A stretch of 64,000 bases of DNA from Sphingobium sp. (lineage in GTDB: Bacteria > Pseudomonadota > Alphaproteobacteria > Sphingomonadales > Sphingomonadaceae), in NCBI RefSeq assembly GCF_003248505.1, contig NZ_QFOA01000010.1, forward strand, positions 1 to 64,000, read 5' to 3'. Shown in pieces: positions 35,489 to 44,455 of this stretch (position 1 is its first letter; every line of letters starts with the position of its first letter). Made by a program: the position numbers and the translations under genes. Under the pieces are notes generated by a model, which did not search any database, was not told where the DNA came from, and worked only from the letters and a program-made list of their open reading frames with translations.

Positions 35489-36316
35489 ATGACTGTTATC
35501 GGAACCAACTCGTCGGCGCTGCGTGCAGCCAACTCCTCGACCATGGCCAGCAAGGCGCTGTCCACCGCCATGGAACGCCTGTCGACCGGCAAGCGCATCA
35601 ACAGCGCGAAGGACGACGCCGCCGGCCTCGCCATCGCTTCGTCGATGACCGCGTCGATCAAGGGCATGACCCAGGGCATCCGCAACGCCAACGACGGCAT
35701 TTCGATGGCGCAGACGGCGGAAGGCGCGCTCGGCGAAGTCAGCAACATGCTCCAGCGTATGCGTGAACTGGCGGTGCAGGCAGCCAACGGTACCTACACC
35801 ACCACCGACACCGACAACATCCGCGTCGAACAGGCCCAGCTCAAGGCGCAGATCAACGACATCGTCACCAAGACGACCTTCAACGGCAAGAACCTGTTCG
35901 ACGCCGCCGCCGCCACCGGTTTCTCGATCCAGACCGGCGCAAACTCGACGGATACGGTCACGCTGAAGTCCGCCGACCTTACTGCTACCGCTTCCAAAGT
36001 CGGGGCTGTTCTCGCCAAGACATTCGCCGCAGGCGGCGCGAGCGACGCATCTCTGCAGGACTATGACGATGCGCTGGCGGAAGTGTCGGGAACCCGCGCG
36101 ACGCTGGGTGCGGCGCAGAACCGCCTGGAATCGGCCGTCAACAACCTGACCAGCACGGTCACCAACCTGACCGACGCCCGCAGCCGCATCGAAGACGCCG
36201 ACTTTTCGGCGGAATCGACCGCCCTCGCCAAGCAGCAGATCCTAAGCCAGGCTTCGACCGCGATGCTGGCGCAGGCCAACCAGAGCCAGCAGGGCGTGCT
36301 GAAGCTGATCGGCTAA
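35489..36316 (+). CDS. fliC: flagellin
   Basis: A 275-residue secreted filament protein, and the only flagellin gene in the window. The N-terminal D0/D1 region ([33 protein letters not shown]) and C-terminal region ([20 protein letters not shown]) are conserved, with only about 100 residues between them. The surface domains D2/D3 of larger flagellins are absent, as in many Alphaproteobacteria. AAAGGG supports ATG 35489; an in-frame ATG at 35465 would add MIERKGNI. Driven by the sigma-28 site at 35398. FliS, FliD and FliA partners are all in the window. Confidence 0.96.
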   Translation: MTVIGTNSSALRAANSSTMASKALSTAMERLSTGKRINSAKDDAAGLAIASSMTASIKGMTQGIRNANDGISMAQTAEGALGEVSNMLQRMRELAVQAANGTYTTTDTDNIRVEQAQLKAQINDIVTKTTFNGKNLFDAAAATGFSIQTGANSTDTVTLKSADLTATASKVGAVLAKTFAAGGASDASLQDYDDALAEVSGTRATLGAAQNRLESAVNNLTSTVTNLTDARSRIEDADFSAESTALAKQQILSQASTAMLAQANQSQQGVLKLIG

Positions 36317-36440
36317 GACAAGACCATGAGATTGGTCGGCTGAGGTCTTGGTCACCGCCAGCCGCCCAAGTCATCCCCGGCGCATCAACAGTCCCCACCG
36401 CGCCGGGGGAGACACCTTCGATCGAACGACCAGCCTTTTC

Positions 36441-36470
36441 GAAGCCTCCGTCCCCCCGGGCGGAGGCTTC
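36441..36470 (+). terminator. strong hairpin after fliC, probable terminator
   Basis: GAAGCCTCCG (36441-36450) pairs perfectly with CGGAGGCTTC (36461-36470) around a 10-base loop. No T tract follows on the plus strand, so termination is likely but not certain. The rest of the 36317-36541 gap shows nothing clear. Confidence 0.5.
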
Positions 36471-36541
36471 ATCGCGTTCAGGGCGGTTCGATGGATGGAT
36501 TTGATGGATACGGGGGCTTGGCGCGCGCGTTTGCCCGATCC

Positions 36542-38041
36542 ATGATGACATCCATGATCCAAATGAACCGCCGCACGATCCTGACCGCCTCGGGCGCTGC
36601 CCTGCTCCTGCCGCAAAGCCTGCGCGCACAGGCGAAGGGAGACGCCTTTTCCTGGGACGCGCTGGTGGCACGGGCGCAGGCGCTCGCCCGCGCGCCCTAT
36701 CGCGAAACGCCGCCGAACCCCGGTGCGGCAAAAGTGGATTACAACGCGCTCCACGCCGCACGCTTTCGCGACGAGCGGACTTTATGGGGCGACCTTCCCG
36801 GCGACACGGGCGTGCGCTTTTTCCCCTTGTCCGCCACCGCGCCGCAGCCGGTGGAGATCGCCATCGTCGAAAAGGGGCGCGCAACGCCGCTGCGATACGA
36901 CCCGGCGATGTTCGACGCACCGGCGGGGAACGCTGTGGGCGCGCTCGGCCCGGATGCGGGTTTTGCCGGATTTCGCATCATGAACGCGGCGCGCGACGGG
37001 GACTGGCTATCGTTTCTGGGCGCCAGCTATTTCCGCGCGCCCGGCCCGCAAAAGCAGTTCGGCCTGTCCGCCCGCGCCGTTGCGATCAACACCAGCATCC
37101 AGGGGCAGGAGGAGTTCCCTCGGTTCACCCATTTCTGGCTGGAACGCACCGGAGCGACGAGCGTCACCGTCTACGCTTTGCTGGACGGCGCATCCATCGC
37201 CGGGGCCTTCCGGTTCGCGAGCAGCCTCGGCAGGGACGGCGTGCGGCAGGACGTTACCGCCGCGCTCTTCCCGCGCCGGGCGATCCGCGAACTGGGCATC
37301 AGCCCCATGACCAGCATGTTCTGGTACGATCAGGCGAACCGCGCAAAGGGCACAGACTGGCGCCCGGAAATTCACGATTCCGATCTGCTGTCCATCGCCA
37401 GCGGCGATGGCGGCGTGCAGGCGCGGCCTATCGTCAATCCCGCGAACCCGCATTTCAGCGCCTTCGTCGAACGCGATCCCAAAGGCTTCGGCCTGCTTCA
37501 GCGCGACCGCGATTTCGATCATTATCAGGATGACGGCGTCTTCTACGACCGACGCCCCTCGCTCTGGGCGACGCCTGCCGCCGGATGGGGGGCGGGTCAG
37601 GTGCGGCTCTACGCCTTTCCCACCGATAGCGAATATACCGACAATGTCGCGGCTTACTGGACCCCCGACGGTGCGGTGAAGCCCGGCCGCCGGATCGACG
37701 CACGATACCGCCTGGACTGGAGCGCGGCGCGCGCGCCGGCGTCGTCCGGCCTTGCCATAGTGGAGAATGTCTGGCGCGGACGTGGCGAGCAGGACGGCGT
37801 CGAACGGCTGGTGGTCGATTTTTCCGGTGTGCCGCAGGACATAAAGCCGCAGGTGTGGAGCGATGTCGCGAACGGCGCGGCGGTCAAGACGGCGGGCTAT
37901 CCGGTGCTCGGCAGGCCCGGTCTGTTCCGGACGGTCATCGATCTGCGGCGCGGCAGCACCGTTCCGGCGGACGTGCGGTTGCAATTGCGCTCGGGAAATC
38001 GTGGGTTAAGCGAGATGCTGCATTACCCGATCGGGGCTTGA
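36542..38041 (+). CDS. opgG: periplasmic glucan biosynthesis protein (OpgG/OpgD type)
   Basis: A 499-residue periplasmic protein for osmoregulated periplasmic glucan synthesis. A twin-arginine-like signal MNRRTILTASGAALLLPQ (near residues 8-25) suggests Tat export, as for OpgD. Family features include YNALHAARFRDERTLWGD, NTSIQGQEEFPRFTHFWLE and RPSLWATPAAGWGAG (in parts). ATG 36542, 36545, 36554 or 36563 could be the start; 36563 places the Tat motif first. opgH follows after 15 bases. The pair sits between fliC and fliA. OpgG versus OpgD cannot be settled by eye. Confidence 0.88.
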   Translation: MMTSMIQMNRRTILTASGAALLLPQSLRAQAKGDAFSWDALVARAQALARAPYRETPPNPGAAKVDYNALHAARFRDERTLWGDLPGDTGVRFFPLSATAPQPVEIAIVEKGRATPLRYDPAMFDAPAGNAVGALGPDAGFAGFRIMNAARDGDWLSFLGASYFRAPGPQKQFGLSARAVAINTSIQGQEEFPRFTHFWLERTGATSVTVYALLDGASIAGAFRFASSLGRDGVRQDVTAALFPRRAIRELGISPMTSMFWYDQANRAKGTDWRPEIHDSDLLSIASGDGGVQARPIVNPANPHFSAFVERDPKGFGLLQRDRDFDHYQDDGVFYDRRPSLWATPAAGWGAGQVRLYAFPTDSEYTDNVAAYWTPDGAVKPGRRIDARYRLDWSAARAPASSGLAIVENVWRGRGEQDGVERLVVDFSGVPQDIKPQVWSDVANGAAVKTAGYPVLGRPGLFRTVIDLRRGSTVPADVRLQLRSGNRGLSEMLHYPIGA

Positions 38042-38056
38042 AGGGAACCCGCGCTC

Positions 38057-39982
38057 ATGCGCGGGGTTCAAACGCGCGGGTCAAGACAGGGTGTTTGTGA
38101 TATGATGCAGGGAGGCGGCCCGGCGGCAGGTGCCGCAGCCGGGGAGAAACCATTGGCGCGGGCGTTCGAACAGGTTCCGGCGGAGCAGCCGCTCGACATG
38201 CCGGAGCAGGATTTTTCAGCGCGTCCGCCGATGGTTTCCGGGCGGTCGTTCAATATCGACATCTGGGCGCGTCGGTTGCTCGTCGTGACCCTTGCCCTCC
38301 TCCCCGCCGCGATGGCCGCGCATGAGATGCGCCGATCCATCGGCCTGGATGGGATCAGCGGGATGGAGGGCGTGTATCTCGTCCTGTTCGTATCGCTCTT
38401 CGCGTGGATCGCGTTCGGCTTTTCGACTGCGACAATCGGGTTCCTGCTGCTGACGGTGGGTCAGGGCCGAAGCGTGACGCCGCGCCCCCTCCTTGCGTCC
38501 GAACCCCTTCGCGGTCGGACCGCGATCCTGCTCCCGGTGTGCAACGAGGATTTCCTCGGCGTACTGGGCCGCCTTTCGATCATGGAGCGCAGCCTGTCGC
38601 AGGTGATGGGCGGCGAACGGTTCGAATTTTTCATCCTGTCCGATTCCAACGCGGAAAGCGGGGAGGTGGAGCGTCAAGCGTTCCAGGAGATGCGCGCGTC
38701 TTTCTCCCGCCCGGTCCATTATCGCCGCCGCGCACTCAATATCGGGCGCAAGCCCGGCAACATCGCCGAATGGGTACAGCGCTTCGGCGGCGGCTACGAT
38801 CATATGGTGGTGCTCGATGCCGACAGCGTGATGAGCGGCCAGACGATGGCGCGACTGGCGTCCGATATGGAGCGGCATCCGCATGTCGGACTTATTCAAA
38901 CCGTGCCGACCGTCATGGGCGCAGCGACGCTCTTTGCGCGATGGCAGCAATTCGCCAGCCGCCTTTTCGGCCCGATTTCCGCAGCGGGCATGATCTGGTG
39001 GGCAGGGTCGGAGGGCATGTTCTGGGGCCACAACGCCATCGTGCGGGTTCGCGCCTTCGCCGAAAGCTGCGGCCTTCCGGAGTTGCCGGGCCGCGCGCCC
39101 TTCGGCGGACATATCATGAGCCACGACATGCTGGAGGCCGCGCTGCTGCGGCGACGCGGGTGGGATGTTCACATGGTCACCGCCGAGGATAGTTTCGAGG
39201 AATTCCCACCGTCGATGCCCGACATGTTCACCCGCGACCGCCGCTGGTGCCAGGGCAACATCCAGCATGTCCCCTTGCTCTTCCGGATCGCGGGACTGCA
39301 TCCGGTGAGCCGGTTCCAGTTGCTGGTGGGCGCGAGCGCCCATTGCACTTCGCCTCTCTGGCTCGCGCTGATCCTCGTCGTGCTGGGCGGCGCTGCGAGC
39401 GGGCTGTGGCCTGCGGCAGCCGTGCTGCCATCGGGTGGTTTGCTGGCGGTCACGGCGGTGCTGTTGTTCGGACCGAAGATCCTCTCGATCCTCTGGGCGC
39501 TGGTCGATCCGGCGCGGCGCATCGGCTTCGGTGGCGGGCTGCGCATGACCCGTGGGGTGATCGCAGATATCCTGCTTTCGATCCTGATGGCCCCGGTCGC
39601 GATGCTGACGCAGACGATCAACCTGTTCGGCATCCTCATGGGACGCAAGAGCAGCTGGAACGGCCAGACCCGCGATCGCGACGGCATGGCGATGGGCGGC
39701 GCGATCTGGCTGTTCAAATGGCATTTGCTGCTGGGCGTGGGCCTCACGCTGCTGGCGATCCGGGCGGATGCGCTCGGGTGGACGCTACCGGTGGTGGCGG
39801 GCCTGTTCGCCTCGCCGGTTCTCGCCGCGATTACGGCGCGCAAGGATGTCGGGCGCTGGGCGGCGGAACGGGGCCTGTTCCAGGTCGCAGACCCCTGGTG
39901 GCAGACGCAAAGCTATCGTCCGTTGCGCTTCCGCTGGCCCACTTCCGCGAGCCGCCCCGCGGTCGTCGCGAACGACGAGTGA
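38057..39982 (+). CDS. opgH: membrane glucosyltransferase for periplasmic glucans
   Basis: A 641-residue inner-membrane glycosyltransferase (GT2 type) that builds the beta-glucan backbone from UDP-glucose. Membrane segments flank a cytosolic catalytic domain: VVLDADSVM holds the DxD motif, SHDMLEAALLRRRGWDV the catalytic region, and RDRRWCQGN the QxxRW-type motif. More membrane segments follow to the C-terminus. It begins 15 bases after opgG. The start is uncertain: 38057, 38102 or 38105. Its stop codon lies in a hairpin shared with the fliA stop. Confidence 0.93.
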   Translation: MRGVQTRGSRQGVCDMMQGGGPAAGAAAGEKPLARAFEQVPAEQPLDMPEQDFSARPPMVSGRSFNIDIWARRLLVVTLALLPAAMAAHEMRRSIGLDGISGMEGVYLVLFVSLFAWIAFGFSTATIGFLLLTVGQGRSVTPRPLLASEPLRGRTAILLPVCNEDFLGVLGRLSIMERSLSQVMGGERFEFFILSDSNAESGEVERQAFQEMRASFSRPVHYRRRALNIGRKPGNIAEWVQRFGGGYDHMVVLDADSVMSGQTMARLASDMERHPHVGLIQTVPTVMGAATLFARWQQFASRLFGPISAAGMIWWAGSEGMFWGHNAIVRVRAFAESCGLPELPGRAPFGGHIMSHDMLEAALLRRRGWDVHMVTAEDSFEEFPPSMPDMFTRDRRWCQGNIQHVPLLFRIAGLHPVSRFQLLVGASAHCTSPLWLALILVVLGGAASGLWPAAAVLPSGGLLAVTAVLLFGPKILSILWALVDPARRIGFGGGLRMTRGVIADILLSILMAPVAMLTQTINLFGILMGRKSSWNGQTRDRDGMAMGGAIWLFKWHLLLGVGLTLLAIRADALGWTLPVVAGLFASPVLAAITARKDVGRWAAERGLFQVADPWWQTQSYRPLRFRWPTSASRPAVVANDE

Positions 39983-40011
39983 GACAGCTGCGCACGCGTG
40001 CGCGTCACTCG
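39976..40011. terminator. hairpin spanning the opgH and fliA stop codons
   Basis: CGAGTGA (39976-39982) pairs with TCACTCG (40005-40011); inside lies the 14-base palindrome GCGCACGCGTGCGC (39990-40003). Both stop codons are part of the outer stem. There is no T tract on either strand. It may separate the two convergent operons. Confidence 0.45.
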
Positions 40012-40736
40012 TTCCAGCCGCGCAGTTTTTCGCGCAGCTTGTCGAGCGCGGCTTTCTTGATCTGACACACGCGAGCCGCGCCGATGTCCAGCGTCTGGCC
40101 GATTTCCTCCAGGTTCATTTCTTCGACGAAATAGAGCTGGAGTACCATCGCCTCACGTTGCGGCAATTCGCCGATGCAGGCGGCCAGCGCCTTTTTAAGC
40201 GATTCGCGTTCCAGCACCTGATCGGCGCGGTCCTCGACATCGGCGAACCACATCGACTGATCCGAATAGACTTCGTCCATGCTGGTGTGCTGCACCATTT
40301 CGACGCTGTCGGCGATTTCGCGGAAGTCCGCCGGGTCGATGCCCATCGCGCTCGACATTTCGGCTTCGGTGGGAAGCCGTCCGAGGCGCTGTTCAAGCCC
40401 CCCCCGGACCTTCGCGAGTTCCTTGCGCTTGGCCATGGCCGAACGGCAAAGCGTCGCCTGCCTCCGCAGATGGTCGATCATTGCGCCGCGCACGCGTAAC
40501 TGCGCATAGGCGCCGAAGCCCAGGCCCCGATCCTCGAAACCGTTGGCGGCCTCCACCAGGGCGACCATTCCGATCTGAAGCAAATCCTCCACCTCGATGG
40601 CGGTCGAGACGCGCCCGTGGACATGCCACGCGATCTTGCGCACCAGCGGCATATATTGGCGGGCGAGCCGTTCGGGGCTGTTGTCACCGGGCTTTGCATA
40701 GGTATGGGCACCGGCCGCGATCTTGTTCATGTACAT
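40005..40736 (-). CDS. fliA: flagellar sigma factor sigma-28 (FliA)
   Basis: A 243-residue sigma factor. Region 2 is at about 25-95 (YMPLVRKIAWHVHGRV; DLLQIGMVALVEAANGFED), region 3 at about 115-150, and region 4 near 190-238 (EEIGQTLDIGAARVCQIKKAALDKL). It would direct polymerase to the fliC, fliD, motA and 20.4-kb-gene promoters. It follows flhA by 14 bases and is probably transcribed from the sigma-54 promoter at 43733-43748. ATG 40736 or 40730 may be used. FlgM is encoded at 44151-44423. Confidence 0.95.
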   Translation of the reverse strand: MYMNKIAAGAHTYAKPGDNSPERLARQYMPLVRKIAWHVHGRVSTAIEVEDLLQIGMVALVEAANGFEDRGLGFGAYAQLRVRGAMIDHLRRQATLCRSAMAKRKELAKVRGGLEQRLGRLPTEAEMSSAMGIDPADFREIADSVEMVQHTSMDEVYSDQSMWFADVEDRADQVLERESLKKALAACIGELPQREAMVLQLYFVEEMNLEEIGQTLDIGAARVCQIKKAALDKLREKLRGWNE

Positions 40737-40750
40737 GGCTCAGTCTTCCC

Positions 40751-42871
40751 TCAGGCGACCCGTTCGCGCTGCGGCAGAGGATCGTGCCGCGGCTGGAGGC
40801 GTGATTCGTTTCCTACGACCGCAACCACTTCCACTCCCTTACCGTCCGGGATTTCGAGGAAGGACAGCACGGGCGTTTCGGGCAGATGCGGCTTGAAAAG
40901 GCGGGCGAGCGCGCGGCGCGCGACCGGCGAAGTGACGATGGCGAAATTGCGAGCCTGTCCCATGATCGGGCGCGCGGCCTGCACCACCTGCTCGACGATG
41001 CGGTTGGCAAGGCTGGGTTCGATGGGATGCTTGGCATCGCCCGCTACGCGCATCGCCTGCGCCAGCATGGCTTCGAGTTCGCCGTCGAGCGTGATGACGG
41101 GAAGCGGCATCTTTACAGGGACAAGGCCCTGGATGATGAGCGCGCCGATCCGCTGACGCACCGCCTCCACCAGTTGTTCGTGCGTCATGTCGGGGCGGGC
41201 GGCGTCCACCATCGCCTCGCAGATGCGACGGAAATCCTTGAGCGCGATGCCTTCGGACAGGAGCGCGCGGCAAACGGCACTGATCTGCGTGAGGCTGAGC
41301 GTGCCGGGGGTGAGGCCGTCGACCAACTGGGGCGCGGCATCCTTCAGATTGTCGAGCAGCTTGCGCGCTTCGTCGAGGCCGAACATTTCGGCGGCGTTCA
41401 TGGCGATCAACTGGTTGAGATGCGTCGCCACCACCGTCGGCGGATCGACCACGGTATAGCCCGCGACGACCGCTTCGCTGCGTTTGGCCTGCGCGATCCA
41501 GACCGCGTCGAGGCCGAAGGTCGGATCCTTGGCCGCCCGGCCCTGCACCGTGCCTTCGAGCGCGCCGCTGTCGAGCGCCAGCAGGTCGTCGGGCCAGATT
41601 TCATCCTCACCCACGACAACGCCCGCGATGGTGATGCGATACTGGTTGGGTTCGAGCGCCAGATTGTCCTTCACGCGGACCATCGGCACGACGAAGCCCA
41701 GTTCCTTCGACAACTGGCGACGGATGCCGGTGATGCGGGCCATGAGCGGCGCACCCTTGCGTTCGTCGACAAGGCCGATGAGACCATAGCCGATCTCAAG
41801 CCCCAGGATCGCGCCGTCCGACACGTCATCCCATTCGATGAGCGCGGGGTTGGGCGCCGGCGGCGCAGGCGCGGGCTCTGCCGCTTTCTTCTGGCTCGCC
41901 TTGCGCAATTGCCAGGCGATGCCGCCCGCGATCGCCGCTGCGGGCAGGATGATCATGTGCGGCATTCCCGGCAGGACGCCGAGGAAGCCCAGGATCGCGG
42001 CAACCGGCACCCACGCCCTGCCGCTGCCGAACTGGCCTGCGACCTGCGCCGACAGATCCTGCTCGCTCTTGACGCGGGTGACGATGGATGCGGCGGCGAT
42101 GGAGAGCAGCAGCGCGGGGATCTGCGCCACCAGGGCGTCGCCGATGGCGAGGACGACATAGGTCTGCGCCGCTTCGCCGATGGGAAGCTTGTGGCTGACG
42201 ACGCCCAGGATGATGCCGCCCACGATGTTGATGGCGAGGATCAGGATGCCCGCGACCGCGTCGCCCTTCACAAACTTGCTGGCACCGTCCATCGACCCGT
42301 AGAAATCGGCCTCGGTCGCGACTTCCTGGCGGCGGAGCTTGGCTTCCTCCGGCGTCAGGAGACCGGCATTGAGGTCGGCGTCGATCGCCATCTGCTTGCC
42401 CGGCAGGGCGTCGAGGGTGAAGCGCGCCGACACTTCCGACACGCGGCCCGCGCCCTTGGTGATGACGACGAGGTTGATGATCATCAGGATCGCGAAGACG
42501 AAAATGCCCACCACATAGTCGCCGCCGATCAGGAAGTGGCCGAACGCCTCAATCACCTGGCCCGCCGCGTCCGACCCTTCATGCCCCGACACCAGCACCA
42601 CGCGGGTCGACGCGACGTTGAGCGCGAGACGCAACAGCGTCGCGAACAGCAGCACGGTGGGGAAGCTGGAGAAATCGAGCGGCTTGGCCGCGTTCAGCGC
42701 CACCATCAGCACGGCGAGCGAAATCATGATGTTGGTGATGAACCCGATATCCAGCATGATCGCGGGCACCGGCACCATCATGAACATAACGACCATCAAC
42801 GTTGCAAAAGGCAGCACCGCGCCCTTCACCGTCGATATCCAGATTTTCGATTTGACCTGAGCAGGCGTCAT
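40751..42871 (-). CDS. flhA: flagellar export gate protein FlhA
   Basis: A 706-residue inner-membrane export protein. The N-terminal half has about eight membrane segments with conserved stretches FSSFPTVLLFATLLRLALNV and RFTLDALPGKQMAIDADLNAG (in parts). The C-terminal half is cytosolic and forms the ring that docks chaperone-substrate complexes. Length is normal. It lies 9 bases after the transglycosylase gene and 14 before fliA. Confidence 0.97.
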   Translation of the reverse strand: MTPAQVKSKIWISTVKGAVLPFATLMVVMFMMVPVPAIMLDIGFITNIMISLAVLMVALNAAKPLDFSSFPTVLLFATLLRLALNVASTRVVLVSGHEGSDAAGQVIEAFGHFLIGGDYVVGIFVFAILMIINLVVITKGAGRVSEVSARFTLDALPGKQMAIDADLNAGLLTPEEAKLRRQEVATEADFYGSMDGASKFVKGDAVAGILILAINIVGGIILGVVSHKLPIGEAAQTYVVLAIGDALVAQIPALLLSIAAASIVTRVKSEQDLSAQVAGQFGSGRAWVPVAAILGFLGVLPGMPHMIILPAAAIAGGIAWQLRKASQKKAAEPAPAPPAPNPALIEWDDVSDGAILGLEIGYGLIGLVDERKGAPLMARITGIRRQLSKELGFVVPMVRVKDNLALEPNQYRITIAGVVVGEDEIWPDDLLALDSGALEGTVQGRAAKDPTFGLDAVWIAQAKRSEAVVAGYTVVDPPTVVATHLNQLIAMNAAEMFGLDEARKLLDNLKDAAPQLVDGLTPGTLSLTQISAVCRALLSEGIALKDFRRICEAMVDAARPDMTHEQLVEAVRQRIGALIIQGLVPVKMPLPVITLDGELEAMLAQAMRVAGDAKHPIEPSLANRIVEQVVQAARPIMGQARNFAIVTSPVARRALARLFKPHLPETPVLSFLEIPDGKGVEVVAVVGNESRLQPRHDPLPQRERVA

Positions 42872-42880
42872 TTCGGGCCG

Positions 42881-43696
42881 TTACCTTCCGAGGGTGGCGA
42901 GCATGAGATAGGCGAGGCGCGCCGTCTGCGGCTGCGGCGCGACGGTCACGTCGGGCTGCTGGCTGAGGCGCTGGGTTTCGATCCGCACATAGTCGGCGGG
43001 TTGCACCGCTTTCGCACCGTCGGGCAGCGCGGCGTCGGCATATTGGACCGGGCCACCCAGCGTATCGCTGCCTTTTTGCAGCTTGGCGGCGAAACGGTCG
43101 CGGATTTCGGTGAAGCTGCGCGGATGGCCGGATTTGTCGTAAAAGATCGAGCGATTGGCGCGCGCCGCCGCCGGAAACAGCGAGGCGGCGGTGGCGTCGG
43201 GATTGCTGTCGTGCGCCGACAGGAACTTGGCCGCCCCCCCGACACCCAGGAAGTGCGCAAGGTAGAGGTCGACCGGCTGCGCTTCGCGCCCCAGCCGGCT
43301 TTCCAGATAGGCCTTGTTGTCGGCGGCATGTTCCGCCGCCATCACCGATGCGGTTTCGGGATGCTTGCGCAGGTCCAGGATCTGCTGCCGCAGGTTAGGA
43401 TCGGCGACATAATAGCGCCCGCCGCTCTGCTGGATCGCATCGGCGGCCCAGCCGAGGCCATATTGCGCGCCATGCTTGTCGATGACGGCAAGCCAGCTCT
43501 GATCGATAAACTGATACAGCCCGGTCGCGGACGATGTCGCCGCGCGCGCCGTGGGGTTGAGGCTCGATTCGATCTTCGCCTGGCCCAGCAGATAGCTGAA
43601 GTCGACACCCGTGCGGCGGCTGGCCATGGCGATCGCGTTGGTCACGCGATTGCCGGGCGAACCCTCGACTGCCGATATGCCTGAAAACAGAGACAC
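42881..43696 (-). CDS. lytic transglycosylase, flagellar (SltF-like)
   Basis: A transglycosylase of the SLT fold, which would open the peptidoglycan for the rod. The catalytic Glu is in GQAKIESSLNP, followed by ATSSATGLYQFIDQSW. The frame opens at ATG 43729, but the sigma-54 site puts the transcript start near 43722; GTG 43696 (271 residues) is used here and ATG 43627 is possible. With these starts no clear Sec signal remains, so export may differ from Rhodobacter SltF. First gene of an operon with flhA and fliA. FlgJ here lacks a hydrolase domain, which fits a separate enzyme. Confidence 0.8.
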   Translation of the reverse strand: MSLFSGISAVEGSPGNRVTNAIAMASRRTGVDFSYLLGQAKIESSLNPTARAATSSATGLYQFIDQSWLAVIDKHGAQYGLGWAADAIQQSGGRYYVADPNLRQQILDLRKHPETASVMAAEHAADNKAYLESRLGREAQPVDLYLAHFLGVGGAAKFLSAHDSNPDATAASLFPAAARANRSIFYDKSGHPRSFTEIRDRFAAKLQKGSDTLGGPVQYADAALPDGAKAVQPADYVRIETQRLSQQPDVTVAPQPQTARLAYLMLATLGR

Positions 43697-43732
43697 TGAC
43701 CCTGATACCCCAATTGCTAGCAGGGGCATTAG

Positions 43733-43748
43733 AGCAAGGCTTGTGCCA
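43733..43748 (-). promoter_or_regulatory. sigma-54 promoter for the transglycosylase-flhA-fliA operon
   Basis: On the minus strand TGGCAC-AAGCC-TTGCT, with the GG and GC elements 12 bases apart as sigma-54 requires. The predicted start of transcription is near 43722. Confidence 0.85.
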
Positions 43749-43790
43749 AGATTTGGTTAACGCGGCTTCAGAAAAAGCGACGGCAAAACG

Positions 43791-43817
43791 AAAAACGGCG
43801 CCGCGTGGCGCCGTTTT
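43791..43817 (-). terminator. terminator of the flgA-flgM-flgN-like operon
   Basis: AAAACGGCGCC (43792-43802) pairs perfectly with GGCGCCGTTTT (43807-43817) around a GCGT loop. On the minus strand the stem ends in TTTTT and then CGTTTT. It starts 20 bases after the flgN-like stop codon. Confidence 0.88.
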
Positions 43818-43837
43818 AGCTGAAGGACAAAATAAAT

Positions 43838-44146
43838 TTAGCGGCCGTAGGTCAACGGCGCGACCGTCGCGCCGTGGGCGGCCAGCATCGACAGGCGCTG
43901 GCTGGTATGATCGGCCAGCAGGTTGACGCGGATGCGGGCGCTTTCGATCAGCGGTGCAAGGGCCGTGAGCCGATCCGCCACGGCGGGATCGCTGCGCCAG
44001 GCCCCGATGGCGCGCACGGCGGCGGCGGCTTGCCCGACCCGCGCGGTGGCCGCCTCTATCGCATGAGGGTCATTTCCGCCGAGCGCCGCGCGCAGATCGT
44101 CGACCGCCTCGCCGAGGCTGTCGAGCGCGGCAAGGCCCAGCGGCAT
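43838..44146 (-). CDS. small flagellar protein, FlgN-like
   Basis: A 102-residue, mainly helical, Ala-rich protein without a signal peptide. It begins 4 bases after flgM and ends before a terminator. FlgN, the export chaperone of FlgK and FlgL, is often encoded directly after flgM and has this size and helical character. The sequence alone does not prove the family, so the name rests mostly on position. Confidence 0.6.
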   Translation of the reverse strand: MPLGLAALDSLGEAVDDLRAALGGNDPHAIEAATARVGQAAAAVRAIGAWRSDPAVADRLTALAPLIESARIRVNLLADHTSQRLSMLAAHGATVAPLTYGR

Positions 44147-44150
44147 CGAA

Positions 44151-44423
44151 TCAGGCCGGCAGGTCGAGCGCGATCATGCGCTCGGCAATGGCGTCGGCAT
44201 CGACCGGATAGTTGCCCGAAGCGATCGCCGCCTTGATCTGGGCGATGCGGTCGAGGTCGATGGGCGCGCCCTCGGCGGCCATGCGTGCGGCGGGGCTGGC
44301 CGACGCTGCGGTCGACACCGTCGCGCTCGCGCTGCCGGTCGAAGAGGCACGGGCCTTGCCGGTCTCGCGCAGGCCGGTCGTGCCGATCGCGCTGCTGATG
44401 CCCTGGCCAATGGAATTGATCAT
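44151..44423 (-). CDS. flgM: anti-sigma-28 factor FlgM
   Basis: A 90-residue cytosolic protein, secreted through the finished hook, that holds FliA inactive. The C-terminal sigma-binding part (about 54-90) reads IDLDRIAQIKAAIASGNYPVD with AIAERMIALDL, a close match to the family; the N-terminal half is Ser/Ala-rich and disordered-looking. It lies 45 bases after flgA, in an operon with a sigma-54 promoter. A possible sigma-28 site overlaps the end of flgA. Confidence 0.93.
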   Translation of the reverse strand: MINSIGQGISSAIGTTGLRETGKARASSTGSASATVSTAASASPAARMAAEGAPIDLDRIAQIKAAIASGNYPVDADAIAERMIALDLPA

Positions 44424-44455
44424 CGGGTTAAATCCTTCACTCGTCCCTCTCGACT

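Noticed and set aside
35191..35787. Minus-strand open frame (198 codons) across the fliC promoter and start
   Set aside because: It covers the sigma-28 promoter and the conserved start of flagellin, and has no family match; the fliC reading is certain.
40886..43684. Long open frame on the plus strand (932 codons) opposite flhA and the transglycosylase gene
   Set aside because: Shadow of conserved genes on the other strand; no family features and no ribosome binding site.
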